In this document: in pieces, positions 1 through 8,758 of the stretch
Position numbering within the stretch: position 1 is the first letter of the stretch
Layout of the letters: each line of letters opens with the position of its first letter
Assembly: GCA_020063625.1 (NCBI GenBank)
Contig: JAICDD010000010.1
Location: 24,869 to 88,868, forward strand
DNA: 64,000 bases
From: Fusobacteriales bacterium
GTDB lineage: Bacteria > Fusobacteriota > Fusobacteriia > Fusobacteriales > Fusobacteriaceae
Reading direction: 5' to 3'
Program-made: the position numbers and the translations under genes
Notes under the pieces: model-generated
Seen by the model: only the letters and a program-made list of their open reading frames with translations
What the model was told of the DNA's origin: nothing
Database searches by the model: none

Positions 1-89
1 TAGATTTAGACTCAGATGGAGGCCCTATTGTATATCCATATGATTTTTTATACTCAAATGAATTAGAAAAAATTAATATAGGAGAATAA
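1..89 (+). CDS. 3' end of an unidentified gene
   Basis: An open frame enters from the left edge and runs from base 3 to a TAA at 87-89, giving the last 28 residues of a protein (ending ...NELEKINIGE). The start lies outside the window and the tail has no motif I recognise. The stop is 3 bases before the ATG of the sensor-kinase gene, and the GGAG that serves that gene lies inside this one, so the two are probably co-transcribed and translationally coupled. It could be a partner of the sensor protein, such as a periplasmic binding protein, but nothing visible proves that. Confidence 0.6.
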   Translation, partial: DLDSDGGPIVYPYDFLYSNELEKINIGE

Positions 90-92
90 TAG

Positions 93-2885
93 ATGAAAAG
101 AATAAAGAAAAACTTAAAAATAGATATGTATCTGCATATTTTAGGATTTAATTTTTTAATTTTTATGTTTTTATTAATATTTTTTTTAGAAAAGTATTAT
201 GAAGGAGTATATGATAGAGCTATTACAATATTAAAATATAAAAATGAAAATTTAGCTTTAGAATTTAACAATTATTTTTCAAATATAAAAAAACATTTAA
301 ATATTCTAAAAAATGAAAAAGATATAATATTATCATTTTATAATAATGAACATGATAATGAAAATTTATTAAAATTAAAAAGTATAAAAAATGAAGATAA
401 AACAATAAAATATATCTATATTGGATATAAAAATAATAAACTTCTTATAAATGATTGGGAAATTCCTAAAAATTTTGATTTAACAAAAAGACCATGGTAT
501 ATAAATGCAAAAAATAAAAAAGAGAATGATTTTTTAATATATGAAGACATAAAAACAAAAGAATGGCTTTTATCAAAATCAGAAGCTATATATGATAATG
601 ATGAGTTTATAGGTGCAGTTGTAATAGACAGCAATATTGATTTTTTAGCTGAAAAACTCTCTAAAAATAATATATATAAAACCCAAAGAACATATTTAAT
701 AGATAGAAACGGAAAAGTATTAATACATCCAAACTCGAAACATATTAATAAATATTTCCCATATATTACTGAAAAAATAGATAAATCTAAAAATGATGAT
801 ATATTAAAGTATACTTTAGAAGGTAAAAAAGTTATAGGATATTATAATAAATTAAAAAATTCTAATTGGTATGTAGTCACAGCAATAGATAACAATGATT
901 TTTTATATGGAATAATAACAACGATTTTTATTTCATTTATTATAATAACGATTTTTTTAATAATTTTAACATTTTTATTTTTAATAAGATTTTATAAAAG
1001 ATTTGGAGAACCAGTAGTTATTTTAAGAGAAAGAATAAAAAAAGTATTAAGAAATGAAAAAATAGAAAAAATTAGCTTAAAAAATGCTAATAAAGAATTA
1101 AAAGAGAGTATAAATGATATAGAAGAATTAACAAAAGATTCATTTCAAAAGAAAAATAGTGAACTTATTTCTATTTTAGAAGCGACTAATAGAGGGATAT
1201 TAGTTACAAATGAAAGTGAAATTATATATTTTAATTCTATTTTAGCAAGTATATTTGATATAGAATTAAAAAAATATGATAAAAATCAACTATATAGTAT
1301 AAGAATGGATATATTAAATAAAATAAAAAAGACAACATTTGAAACAGAAAAAGAATTTATTTTAGATAAAATATTTGAAATAAAGAAAAGTTATGAATAT
1401 ATTGAAGACACATTAGAACTAGAAAATGGAAAGATAGTAAAATTAGAATCAAATCCTATTATTTTTGAAAATCAATTATATGCTAGAGTGTGGTCTTTTG
1501 AAGATATAACAGAAATTGAGAGTTTAGAAAAAGAGATTTATGAAAAAAAATTAATGTTAAAAGAGATAGAAGAAGAAAAATACAATACAATATTAGAGAT
1601 AAATTGTTTTTTTAAAAATATTATAAATTCATTTAATGGTTTTGTAGAACTTTTATTTTTAACACCGCTAAATAAGATACAAAATAATTATTTAAAAAAT
1701 ATAAAAAATAATATAGATTACTCAAATAATTATTTAAATAAGTTAATAAAAATGTCAGAATTAGAATATGATTTTAAATTTAAATTTGAAAAAATAAATT
1801 TATTAGATATATTTGATGAAATATATTCTATTTTTAAAATAAATTTATTTAATGAAAATAAAAATTTATTAGTTTTATTAAATAATATTCCAAAAGAAAT
1901 AAATTTTGATAAAAATGGATTAACTTTAATTTTTATAAATTTAATAGAATTTTTATTAAAAAACACAAATAGTGATTTTATAAAAATCTATGTTGAATAT
2001 GTAGCATCAAAAGAAAACTCAGGAGTAATAAAATTTAACGTAGTTTTTAATTCTGAAGAGATAATACAATTTGATAGATTTACTAATAATTCTGAAAATA
2101 TAAAAGAAAATAAAATAAATCTATTAATTGTCCAAAAATATTTAAAGAAAATAGGGAAATATCTGTCATATCAAAAACAAGAAAAAGTAAGTATTTTTAG
2201 CTTTGATATATATGTAGAACACAGTAGTGAATTTTTATCTTTTAGAAATAATAATATAAAAATAGATATAAAAGATGAAAAATATAATAGATATTATAGT
2301 GAATTATTTGATAATAAAGAAAATAGTGAAGTTTTAATAACAGATAATAAAGATGAAAAAACATCTCATAATTTAGTAATTGTATTAATAGATGATTTAG
2401 ATGAGAGTTTTGAAAAAGGAAAATATAGATATTTATCTAAATATTCTAGTATTAAAGAGATATACAATTTATTGCATACTCAAAAAAATCAAAAGAAAAA
2501 AGTAGATGAAAAAATAATAAAAAAAGTAATTTCAGAAGAGGAAATAAATATCTCAATATTAGATAAAGATATTATAAATTTAGAATTAAATGAAGCTATT
2601 TTAAAACTATTATATCCAAACTCTAATATTATTAAAATAAATTTAAATGAACATTTAAAAAATGATATAGAGGAATTTGGTGATATTATAATTTGTGATG
2701 TAAGTGACATAAAATTATTTCAAGAAATTCAAACAAAATTAGATAAAAATAAAAAAATTATAATAGGAATAAGTGATAGAGAGTTTATTAAAAAAGAGCT
2801 TGAAATAATAAATCAATATGTTACAGAAATTGTATATAAACCAATATCTTATGAAAAATTATATGAAGTACTAAAAAAATATTAA
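93..2885 (+). CDS. Degenerate hybrid sensor histidine kinase (dCache, PAS, pseudo-kinase, receiver)
   Basis: 930-residue membrane sensor. A transmembrane helix (about 11-32) is followed by an extracytoplasmic dCache-type domain with the typical RPWY motif (about 35-270), a second helix (about 273-298), a linker, a PAS domain (about 350-470), a HisKA-like helical region and an HATPase-like fold (about 490-740). The C-terminal third holds a decayed receiver (about 765-810) and a better receiver (about 830-930) that keeps an Asp in ICDVSD and the Lys of YKP. The HisKA segment aligns with the usual SHEIRTPLNG as FKNIINSFNG, which puts Lys508 where the phospho-acceptor His belongs. The N-box Asn and the DTGIG-type G1 motif of the ATPase are also not recognisable. 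It is therefore unlikely to autophosphorylate; it may sense a ligand and act by protein contact, or its last receiver may accept phosphate from another kinase. Confidence 0.8.
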   Translation: MKRIKKNLKIDMYLHILGFNFLIFMFLLIFFLEKYYEGVYDRAITILKYKNENLALEFNNYFSNIKKHLNILKNEKDIILSFYNNEHDNENLLKLKSIKNEDKTIKYIYIGYKNNKLLINDWEIPKNFDLTKRPWYINAKNKKENDFLIYEDIKTKEWLLSKSEAIYDNDEFIGAVVIDSNIDFLAEKLSKNNIYKTQRTYLIDRNGKVLIHPNSKHINKYFPYITEKIDKSKNDDILKYTLEGKKVIGYYNKLKNSNWYVVTAIDNNDFLYGIITTIFISFIIITIFLIILTFLFLIRFYKRFGEPVVILRERIKKVLRNEKIEKISLKNANKELKESINDIEELTKDSFQKKNSELISILEATNRGILVTNESEIIYFNSILASIFDIELKKYDKNQLYSIRMDILNKIKKTTFETEKEFILDKIFEIKKSYEYIEDTLELENGKIVKLESNPIIFENQLYARVWSFEDITEIESLEKEIYEKKLMLKEIEEEKYNTILEINCFFKNIINSFNGFVELLFLTPLNKIQNNYLKNIKNNIDYSNNYLNKLIKMSELEYDFKFKFEKINLLDIFDEIYSIFKINLFNENKNLLVLLNNIPKEINFDKNGLTLIFINLIEFLLKNTNSDFIKIYVEYVASKENSGVIKFNVVFNSEEIIQFDRFTNNSENIKENKINLLIVQKYLKKIGKYLSYQKQEKVSIFSFDIYVEHSSEFLSFRNNNIKIDIKDEKYNRYYSELFDNKENSEVLITDNKDEKTSHNLVIVLIDDLDESFEKGKYRYLSKYSSIKEIYNLLHTQKNQKKKVDEKIIKKVISEEEINISILDKDIINLELNEAILKLLYPNSNIIKINLNEHLKNDIEEFGDIIICDVSDIKLFQEIQTKLDKNKKIIIGISDREFIKKELEIINQYVTEIVYKPISYEKLYEVLKKY

Positions 2886-2904
2886 ATTAGAAAGGAGTAA
2901 TATT

Positions 2905-3099
2905 ATGGATTTGAAAAATTTTAAAACTATGGATATTAATATCTTGTTTAGTATTGTTAATATGAAACTTCGAGATGAATTTAGTGATTTAGATGAACTT
3001 GTAAAGTATTATGACATTGATAAAAAAGAGTTAGAGGAAAAGTTAAATGAAGCTGGATACCATTATGAAAGAGAACATAATCATTTTACAAAAGTATAA
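2905..3099 (+). CDS. DUF4250 domain-containing protein
   Basis: 64-residue soluble protein beginning MDLKNFKTMDINILFSIVNM, which matches the small DUF4250 family of anaerobic bacteria; its molecular function is unknown. The segment after the opening block (LDELVKYYDIDKKELEEKL) looks like a short helix-turn-helix-like pair of helices, an inference only. It has a strong AAAGGAG ribosome-binding site and starts 20 bases after the sensor kinase. The following hairpin terminator closes the transcript, so it is likely the last gene of that operon. Confidence 0.8.
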   Translation: MDLKNFKTMDINILFSIVNMKLRDEFSDLDELVKYYDIDKKELEEKLNEAGYHYEREHNHFTKV

Positions 3100-3110
3100 A
3101 TAAATTAAAT

Positions 3111-3161
3111 AGGAGACTAAAAAGCTAATTTATTTAGAGATGCTTTTAGTCTCCTTTTTTT
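3111..3161 (+). terminator. Rho-independent terminator after the DUF4250 gene
   Basis: The stem AGGAGACTAAAA pairs with TTTTAGTCTCCT and is followed by a T-run. The same stem sequence (GGAGAYTRAAAAG) recurs in the composite hairpin at 19991-20096. It lies between convergent genes and may also serve the minus-strand NUDIX gene. Confidence 0.85.
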
Positions 3162-3180
3162 ATTTATAATATAAAATTAT

Positions 3181-3693
3181 CTATTTTTTTAATGATAAAT
3201 ATAGTAAATATGCAAAATATGACTTAAGGTCTGTATTAGTAGCAAAAAAATCATTTTCTAAATTATGCCAAGAAGTAGTTAAATCCTCAGATTCATCTAA
3301 AGATAATGCTTTTGGAGTAATATCGTTACTGTTTAATTTAAAAATATAAAAATATAATGATTCAGTAGTATAACCAGGAGATACAAAAAGTGGATTAGGA
3401 GTTTTATGTAAAAGTTCTAGATTTTCTTTTGTATATCCTGTTTCTTCTTTGAGTTCTCTATATATAGCTGTATCTGGTTCTTCTCCAGGGTCAATAAGGC
3501 CCGCAGGTATTTCATAAATATTTTCTTTTGCTCCAGGTCTAAACTGATTAACTAATAATGTTTGAGTTTCATCATTATTTAATAATAAAGCACAAACTGC
3601 TTTGTGTTTTTCAATGTATTCTAGTGTGTGATTTGTTGTAGGATGATTCATAAGTTTAAATTTTAAAAATTTAAATGGATAATTCTTTTCCAA
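3181..3693 (-). CDS. NUDIX hydrolase, ADP-ribose pyrophosphatase-like
   Basis: 170 residues with a complete Nudix box at about residues 65-87: G-x5-E-x7-REL-K-EE-TGY, the motif that binds divalent metal and catalyses hydrolysis of X-linked nucleoside diphosphates. The upstream sequence (NQFRPGAKENIYEIPAG) and the 170-residue length resemble ADP-ribose pyrophosphatases, which clear free ADP-ribose and related sugars. The substrate is inferred from this resemblance only. The best start is TTG at 3693, preceded by AAAGGGGG at suitable spacing. It is divergent in function from its neighbours and probably a stand-alone housekeeping gene. Confidence 0.85.
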   Translation of the reverse strand: MEKNYPFKFLKFKLMNHPTTNHTLEYIEKHKAVCALLLNNDETQTLLVNQFRPGAKENIYEIPAGLIDPGEEPDTAIYRELKEETGYTKENLELLHKTPNPLFVSPGYTTESLYFYIFKLNSNDITPKALSLDESEDLTTSWHNLENDFFATNTDLKSYFAYLLYLSLKK

Positions 3694-3742
3694 AATTATT
3701 CCCCCTTTAAGTTGTTTTAATTATTTTATTAAAATTAATATT

Positions 3743-4663
3743 TTAAAAATTTATATCTTTTAAATATTTGATTATTTCAGTCTTTAAATATTCTGTATTA
3801 CTAGGTGCCATAATATTACCTGCTAATACATGTCTACCATAATCTTTTACATCTATAACTAATAATTTCTTGTTTTTAGATCCTAATTCACTATATTTTT
3901 TATCGATAATATCTGTATTTACTACATCATCATTATTTGAATGAATAATAAAAAAATTTTGTCTAAGATTATGAAAATTGAAATTTCGCACTTCTTTAAC
4001 TAAATTAGCCATTTGAATTAATACTTTACTAGGATATTTTGTAGTCCAATATCTATTTTCCTCTTCACTATGACCTTGCCAACTTTGTTCTTTAATAAAA
4101 AAATTAACTATTATGTTTCTAATAATAGGAATTTCTAATAAAATAGATTTTGAATTTTTTACTTTATAATTTGGAGATAATAATATATATGTAATATTAT
4201 CTAAATCTTTATTTTTTTTAATACTTTCCATAGCATACCATGTAGCTAAAGTTCCACCGGTAGAAGTACCGATAACAATTACTTTTTCACCAATTTGTTT
4301 TCCAATTTCAATAGCTTCAATAGTATCATTTTTCCAATCTTTGTTTTTTGCTTCTCCAAGATATTTTCCGGGTCTACCATGACCTGTATATCTAGTATAA
4401 AAAACATTAGCTTTTAATTCATTTGCTATCTCATTAGCTAATGGGTACGTCTCTTGACGAGTAGCAGAAAAACCATGTAAATAAACAATAGAATATTTTG
4501 TTTTTTTATTGTGTTCATTATACCAATAAATCTTTTTTTCTGTATTTTTTATAATGTCATTATATTTACTCTCTTTTTCTTTTAAATATATATCCAAATC
4601 ATTTGGAAAAGTATTTGCTAAAGTAACTACTGAAATTAGAAAAAATAAAATTAATTTATACAT
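3743..4663 (-). CDS. Exported alpha/beta-hydrolase (esterase/lipase-like)
   Basis: 306 residues with an N-terminal signal peptide (MYKLILFFLISVVTLANTFP), so it acts outside the inner membrane. The alpha/beta-hydrolase fold is shown by the oxyanion segment YLHGFSATRQ (about 61-70), the nucleophile elbow GTSTGG (Ser134), an acid-bearing loop HSNNDDVVN near residue 250 and a His in GRHVLAG near 283, giving a plausible Ser-Asp-His triad. The GHGRPG segment after the second strand is typical of carboxylesterase and monoglyceride-lipase-like enzymes. Substrate unknown. A GGTGGGG ribosome-binding site precedes the ATG. The next upstream gene on this strand is a LacI-like sugar-binding protein, 21 bases away, suggesting co-transcription. 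Confidence 0.75.
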   Translation of the reverse strand: MYKLILFFLISVVTLANTFPNDLDIYLKEKESKYNDIIKNTEKKIYWYNEHNKKTKYSIVYLHGFSATRQETYPLANEIANELKANVFYTRYTGHGRPGKYLGEAKNKDWKNDTIEAIEIGKQIGEKVIVIGTSTGGTLATWYAMESIKKNKDLDNITYILLSPNYKVKNSKSILLEIPIIRNIIVNFFIKEQSWQGHSEEENRYWTTKYPSKVLIQMANLVKEVRNFNFHNLRQNFFIIHSNNDDVVNTDIIDKKYSELGSKNKKLLVIDVKDYGRHVLAGNIMAPSNTEYLKTEIIKYLKDINF

Positions 4664-4684
4664 AACCCCACCCCCATAAGTAAT

Positions 4685-5521
4685 TTAATTAATATCTTTT
4701 ACACTTTCTCTTTCTTTAAGTTCATATGAAATTACAATTTTTTTATTCATTGTATTTTTATCCTCTATTTTTTCAATAATTAATTTTGCAGCACTTTCAC
4801 CAGAAAATTTATAATTATAATTAATTGATGTAAGTGCAGGTATATAATATGATGAAGTTTCCATATCATCTATACCAATAATAGAAAAATCATCAGGTAC
4901 TTTATACCCAGCTTCGTAAATAGCTCTCATTGCTCCAAATGCAAGTGAATCAAGAGCAGCAAATATAGCAGTAGGTTTTTCATCAAGATTTAATAACTCT
5001 TTCATAGCAAAATATCCAGATTTTACATCAAATTGTCCTGTAACTTGATATTTATTTTTTACAGGAATATCATTTTCTACAAGTGCATCAATATAACCAT
5101 CTCTTCTTAAATTTTGTACAGACATATTTCCAGATACACCAATATAAGCTATTTTTTTATGTCCTTTTTCAATAAGATATTCTACAGCTTCTTTTGCAGA
5201 GAAATAATCATCATATGTAACATAAGATGTACGTACTTTAGAAGCTTCTCTTCCTAATATAACTACAGGTTTTTCCATATTATTTAATACTTTTATATGT
5301 CTTTCAGTAATTGAAAAAGGAAAAAATATAATTCCAGATATATTTTCTTTTTGAAAAATATTTAAATATTTTAATTCTTCCTCTTCTTTTTCTTTAGTAT
5401 TTGCTAAAACAATGTTGTATCCATATTTTTTTAATTCTTGAGTTATACCTTCGATAATTCGTGAAAAAATATCAGCACCTATTCTAGGTAATATTACACC
5501 AATTAATTTTTCATTAGTCAT
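4685..5521 (-). CDS. LacI/GalR-type sugar-binding protein lacking the DNA-binding domain
   Basis: 278 residues that align with the effector-binding half of LacI/GalR repressors: an opening IGVILPRI strand, the repeated Rossmann-like fold, GHKKIAYIG, the RRDGY segment, PTAIFAALDSLAFGAMRA, and a closing FSIIGIDD. Family members are normally about 330-340 residues with a 55-60-residue helix-turn-helix; here the protein starts directly at the effector domain. The start is well supported: AAGGAGATACAAA precedes ATG at 5521, and nothing resembling a LacI headpiece is encoded upstream. There is no signal peptide, so it should be cytosolic. It may be a decayed repressor, a heterodimer partner, or a sugar-sensing adaptor; the sequence does not decide. 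Confidence 0.75.
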   Translation of the reverse strand: MTNEKLIGVILPRIGADIFSRIIEGITQELKKYGYNIVLANTKEKEEEELKYLNIFQKENISGIIFFPFSITERHIKVLNNMEKPVVILGREASKVRTSYVTYDDYFSAKEAVEYLIEKGHKKIAYIGVSGNMSVQNLRRDGYIDALVENDIPVKNKYQVTGQFDVKSGYFAMKELLNLDEKPTAIFAALDSLAFGAMRAIYEAGYKVPDDFSIIGIDDMETSSYYIPALTSINYNYKFSGESAAKLIIEKIEDKNTMNKKIVISYELKERESVKDIN

Positions 5522-5636
5522 TTTGTATCTCCTTTTTTTAATTGATTTTAAGATTGATTTAGTATATTATATAATATATAAAGTATATATGAATAAATAT
5601 TAATTTTCAATATTTTTTTTAGGGAGGAATAATAAA

Positions 5637-5813
5637 ATGAGAGAGATAAATCCAAAGGACATAACACTATTTAAAAGAAGTTTTACTTTAGCTACAATTA
5701 TAATGTTAGTTATACTATTTTTTAACTTTATATTAAAATGGATATTTCCAACATTAATTTTAGCAGTAGTAATATTTTTAATATTAAAATATGCAACTAA
5801 ATTGAATATATAA
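5637..5813 (+). CDS. Small two-helix membrane protein
   Basis: A 58-residue frame, MREINPKDITLF..., ends at a TAA at 5811-5813. After a short polar N-terminus it has two hydrophobic segments, roughly residues 17-32 and 35-50, separated by a Lys-Trp turn, and a basic tail. A strong AGGGAGG ribosome-binding site sits 8 bases upstream, which supports real translation. The family is not recognised. It lies between the divergent LacI-like gene and pepF; an imperfect TTAGTTAG/CTAGCTAA hairpin (5871-5897) separates it from pepF. Confidence 0.55.
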   Translation: MREINPKDITLFKRSFTLATIIMLVILFFNFILKWIFPTLILAVVIFLILKYATKLNI

Positions 5814-5918
5814 AATTTATTTAAATATTTTTTACGCTAAAGATATAGAGGAAAATAGATCAAAAATAATTTAGTTAGAAAATTTTAAACTAGCTAATTT
5901 ACTAAAAAAGGAGATAAT

Positions 5919-7718
5919 ATGAGTACAAATAAAAATGATATACAATATAATTGGAATGTAAATGATATTTATGAAAATTGGGAAGAATGGCAAAAAGATT
6001 TTGATAAAATATCAAACTTAATGGATGAAATAGCAAAATTAAAAGGAACAATAAAAGATGCAGAAAGTTTAATTAAAATATTAGATTTAGATGAAGAGTT
6101 AAATATTTTATCATATAAAGTATATAGATATCCACAACTTCAAAGAGATGTTAATTCAAAAGATGATTTTTTAAATCAAAAATTTCAAGAAGTGGGAATA
6201 CTTTTTTCAAAATTTTCAATAGCAACATCATGGTTAACACCAGAAATGCTAACTATTCCACAAGATACAATGATGAAATGGATAGATGAAAATAAAGAAA
6301 AATTAGAAAAACATAGATTTTCATTAATGGATATGTATAGATTACAAAAACATGTATTAGATGAAGAGAAAGAAAAATTATTATCGTATTATTCTCAATT
6401 TAGAGGAACTCCACAAGATATTTATACAGCATTATCTGTAACAGATATAGAGTTTCCAATAATAAAATTATCAGATAATACAGAAGTAAAGCTTACACGT
6501 GGAGAATATAGTAAAATATTAAATACTAATAGAAATAGAGAAGACAGAAAAAAAGCATATGAAAATTTTAATAAAGTATTTTTAAAAAACAAAAATACAT
6601 ATGCAGCAATTTATAAATCAATTTTACTTCGAGGAGTGGCAGGAACAAAAGCTAGAAATTATAATTCTACATTAGAAGCAGCATTAGAAGGGAACAATAT
6701 ACCAGTAGCAGTATATGAGACATTAATAAATAGTGTAAAAGAAAATACTGAGCCATTAAAAAAATATAGAGAATTAAGAAAAAGAGCATTAAAACTAGAT
6801 GAATATAGACCATGGGATAGTTATATTTCATTAGTAGATTATGATAATAAATATGAGTATGAAAAAGCTAAAGAATTAGTATTAAATTCATTATCATCTA
6901 TGGATAGAGAGTATATAGCAAAAGCTAAAAAAGCACTTAATGAAAGATGGATAGATGTATATGAAAAAGATGGTAAAAGAAGTGGTGCTTATTCTGCAGG
7001 AACATATGGTGTGCACCCTTATATGCTACTAAATTATAATGAAACTCTTGATTCTGTATTTACTTTAGCACATGAATTAGGACATACAATGCATACATTA
7101 TTATCAGATGAAAATCAACCATTTGCAACACATGGATATACTATATTTGTTGCAGAAGTAGCTTCTACATATAATGAAAAACTATTATTAGATTATATGT
7201 TGAAAAATTCAACTGACCCAAAAGAAAAAATAGCATTATTAGAACAAGCAATAAATAATATTGTAGGAACTTTTTTTACACAAGTAATGTTTGCTGATTT
7301 TGAATATCAAGCACATAAATTAGCAGAAAATGATACTCCAATTACAGTTGAAACTCTTGATAATATTGTAGAAAATCTATCAAATAGTTATTATGGTGAA
7401 GACAGATATAAAGATGAATATTCAAATATTTTTTGGACAAGAATACCTCATTTTTATAATTCTCCATACTATGTATATCAATATGCTACTTGTTTTGCTT
7501 CATCATCAAAAATATATACAGATATAAAAACTAATCCTGAAAACTTAACTAATTATATAGAGTTATTAAAATCAGGAGGAAATGATTTTCCAATGGAACA
7601 ATTAAAAAAAGCTGGAGTAGATTTAACTAAAGAAGAAACAATATTAAAAGTAGTAGAAGAGTTAGATAGATTGGTAGATGAATTAGAAAAAGTATTAAAA
7701 GAAAATAATATGATTTAG
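5919..7718 (+). CDS. pepF: Oligoendopeptidase F (M3 metallopeptidase)
   Basis: 599 residues, the normal size for PepF. The zinc-binding signature HELGH is at His385-Glu386-His389, followed about 25 residues later by FVAEVASTYNE, which supplies the third zinc ligand Glu. The helical N-terminal domain (about 1-200) and C-terminal SGGNDFPMEQLKKAGVD are typical of the family. There is no signal peptide, so it is a cytosolic zinc peptidase that trims short peptides of roughly 7-17 residues produced by uptake or protein turnover. AAAAGGAGATAAT precedes the ATG. It appears monocistronic and ends at the hairpin terminator at 7729-7754. Confidence 0.95.
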   Translation: MSTNKNDIQYNWNVNDIYENWEEWQKDFDKISNLMDEIAKLKGTIKDAESLIKILDLDEELNILSYKVYRYPQLQRDVNSKDDFLNQKFQEVGILFSKFSIATSWLTPEMLTIPQDTMMKWIDENKEKLEKHRFSLMDMYRLQKHVLDEEKEKLLSYYSQFRGTPQDIYTALSVTDIEFPIIKLSDNTEVKLTRGEYSKILNTNRNREDRKKAYENFNKVFLKNKNTYAAIYKSILLRGVAGTKARNYNSTLEAALEGNNIPVAVYETLINSVKENTEPLKKYRELRKRALKLDEYRPWDSYISLVDYDNKYEYEKAKELVLNSLSSMDREYIAKAKKALNERWIDVYEKDGKRSGAYSAGTYGVHPYMLLNYNETLDSVFTLAHELGHTMHTLLSDENQPFATHGYTIFVAEVASTYNEKLLLDYMLKNSTDPKEKIALLEQAINNIVGTFFTQVMFADFEYQAHKLAENDTPITVETLDNIVENLSNSYYGEDRYKDEYSNIFWTRIPHFYNSPYYVYQYATCFASSSKIYTDIKTNPENLTNYIELLKSGGNDFPMEQLKKAGVDLTKEETILKVVEELDRLVDELEKVLKENNMI

Positions 7719-7728
7719 TAAAAATAAA

Positions 7729-7754
7729 AACACCTGCATAGCAGGTGTTTTTAT
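7729..7754. terminator. Bidirectional terminator between pepF and the Crp/Fnr gene
   Basis: A perfect ACACCTGC/GCAGGTGT stem with a 3-base loop is flanked by an A-run on the left and a T-run on the right. It can therefore end transcription from both convergent genes. Confidence 0.9.
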
Positions 7755-7763
7755 TTAGAGAAT

Positions 7764-8432
7764 TTAATCTATACTAAGTTCTGCTAATTTATCATTATCT
7801 AAAATTTTTATTATTTTATTATTTTTAGTAATTATTTCTAAACTTTCCATTGAATGTAAAACTCTAGTTAGTTGTCTACTACTAGCTAAAAGTTGGTCAG
7901 CTAATTTACTAATAGATTTATATTCAATTTCATTATTACTATTAGCATTATCTAATAAATAAGTAGCAAATCTTCTATTTAAATCATAACAAGTAGCATT
8001 CATAAATACATTTACACTTTTTTCGAGTTTATTACAAATTGATTCATATATATATTTTTTAAAAATACAGTCATTTTCAAAATATTTTTTAGCTATATTA
8101 TAATCTAATCCTAATAAAAAAGTATCTTCTTTTGCAACAACATCAAATTTTGATATATAAGATTTTCTAAGCTCTACATCTCCAATAATAGATAAAGGTT
8201 CTAAGGTATCGATAATTAGCTCTTTATCAGTAACAGTATTATATATAATATCTACTTTTCCTTCTACGATAAAATATAAATATTTAATCAGTTCATTACT
8301 TTCTATAATTCTTTCTTTTTTTTCAACTTGAAATAAAGAAAACTTAGATAAATTAAAATTTTCAAATAATTCTCGTATTTTAAAATCGTTTACATACCCT
8401 AGAGCATTTAATTTACCACTTATTTCTCTCAT
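7764..8432 (-). CDS. Crp/Fnr-family transcriptional regulator
   Basis: 222 residues from the preferred start. An N-terminal cyclic-nucleotide-binding-type beta-roll (about 30-120, with YLYFIVEGKVDIIYN) is followed by a dimerisation helix and a C-terminal winged helix (SISKLADQLLASSRQLTRVLHSMESLEII), the arrangement of Crp/Fnr regulators. There is no cluster of Cys residues for an Fnr iron-sulfur cluster, so the signal is unknown. A longer frame begins at 8447, but its first codons contain AAGGGAG, which is correctly spaced for the internal ATG at 8432; I take that as the true start. It is divergent from the envelope/nuclease operon, and two candidate operators lie in the shared promoter region (8521-8581), so it probably controls both. 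Confidence 0.85.
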   Translation of the reverse strand: MREISGKLNALGYVNDFKIRELFENFNLSKFSLFQVEKKERIIESNELIKYLYFIVEGKVDIIYNTVTDKELIIDTLEPLSIIGDVELRKSYISKFDVVAKEDTFLLGLDYNIAKKYFENDCIFKKYIYESICNKLEKSVNVFMNATCYDLNRRFATYLLDNANSNNEIEYKSISKLADQLLASSRQLTRVLHSMESLEIITKNNKIIKILDNDKLAELSID

Positions 8433-8520
8433 TTTTTCTCCCTTCATTTACAAATAATTTACTAAAAATTCATAATAATAATATTTTACAATAATATAAT
8501 AATATTGAAAACAAAAATTT

Positions 8521-8581
8521 AATATGACGCATGTCATATTTTTTAAAGTTTTTTGTTTTTAATTGCAGTCATATGTCACAT
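8521..8581. promoter_or_regulatory. Candidate Crp/Fnr operators in the divergent promoter region
   Basis: 8521-8540 is a perfect dyad, AATATGAC-N4-GTCATATT, with the geometry of Crp/Fnr-family sites. A second, weaker site at 8564-8581 reads TGCAGTC-ATAT-GTCACAT, with one good half-site. Both lie between the regulator gene and the operon beginning at 8759. A TATAAT at about 8647 could be the rightward -10. Binding by the neighbouring regulator is an inference from position and dyad architecture. Confidence 0.6.
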
Positions 8582-8691
8582 ATATATTTGAAAATTTGTG
8601 CATAATAGAGGTAATATGATTGTATATAGTATGATATGTTTTTTTATAGAATATGTTATAATTGTGTAACTGGTTATTTTATTAAATGAAA

Positions 8692-8743
8692 GGAGGATAG
8701 AGAGATTAAAATATTATTAGCAATACTTATGTTAATAATATAA
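8692..8743 (+). other. Strong ribosome-binding site followed by a start-less mini-frame
   Basis: GGAGG at 8692-8696 has no ATG at normal distance. Eight bases downstream comes ATT (8705), which opens a 12-codon hydrophobic frame (KILLAILMLII) ending at TAA 8741-8743. The beta-barrel gene starts 18 bases later, in the same frame and without a good ribosome-binding site of its own. This could be a leader peptide initiated at AUU, or the decayed start of a former gene. Confidence 0.35.
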
Positions 8744-8758
8744 ATTTCTCAAAAAATT

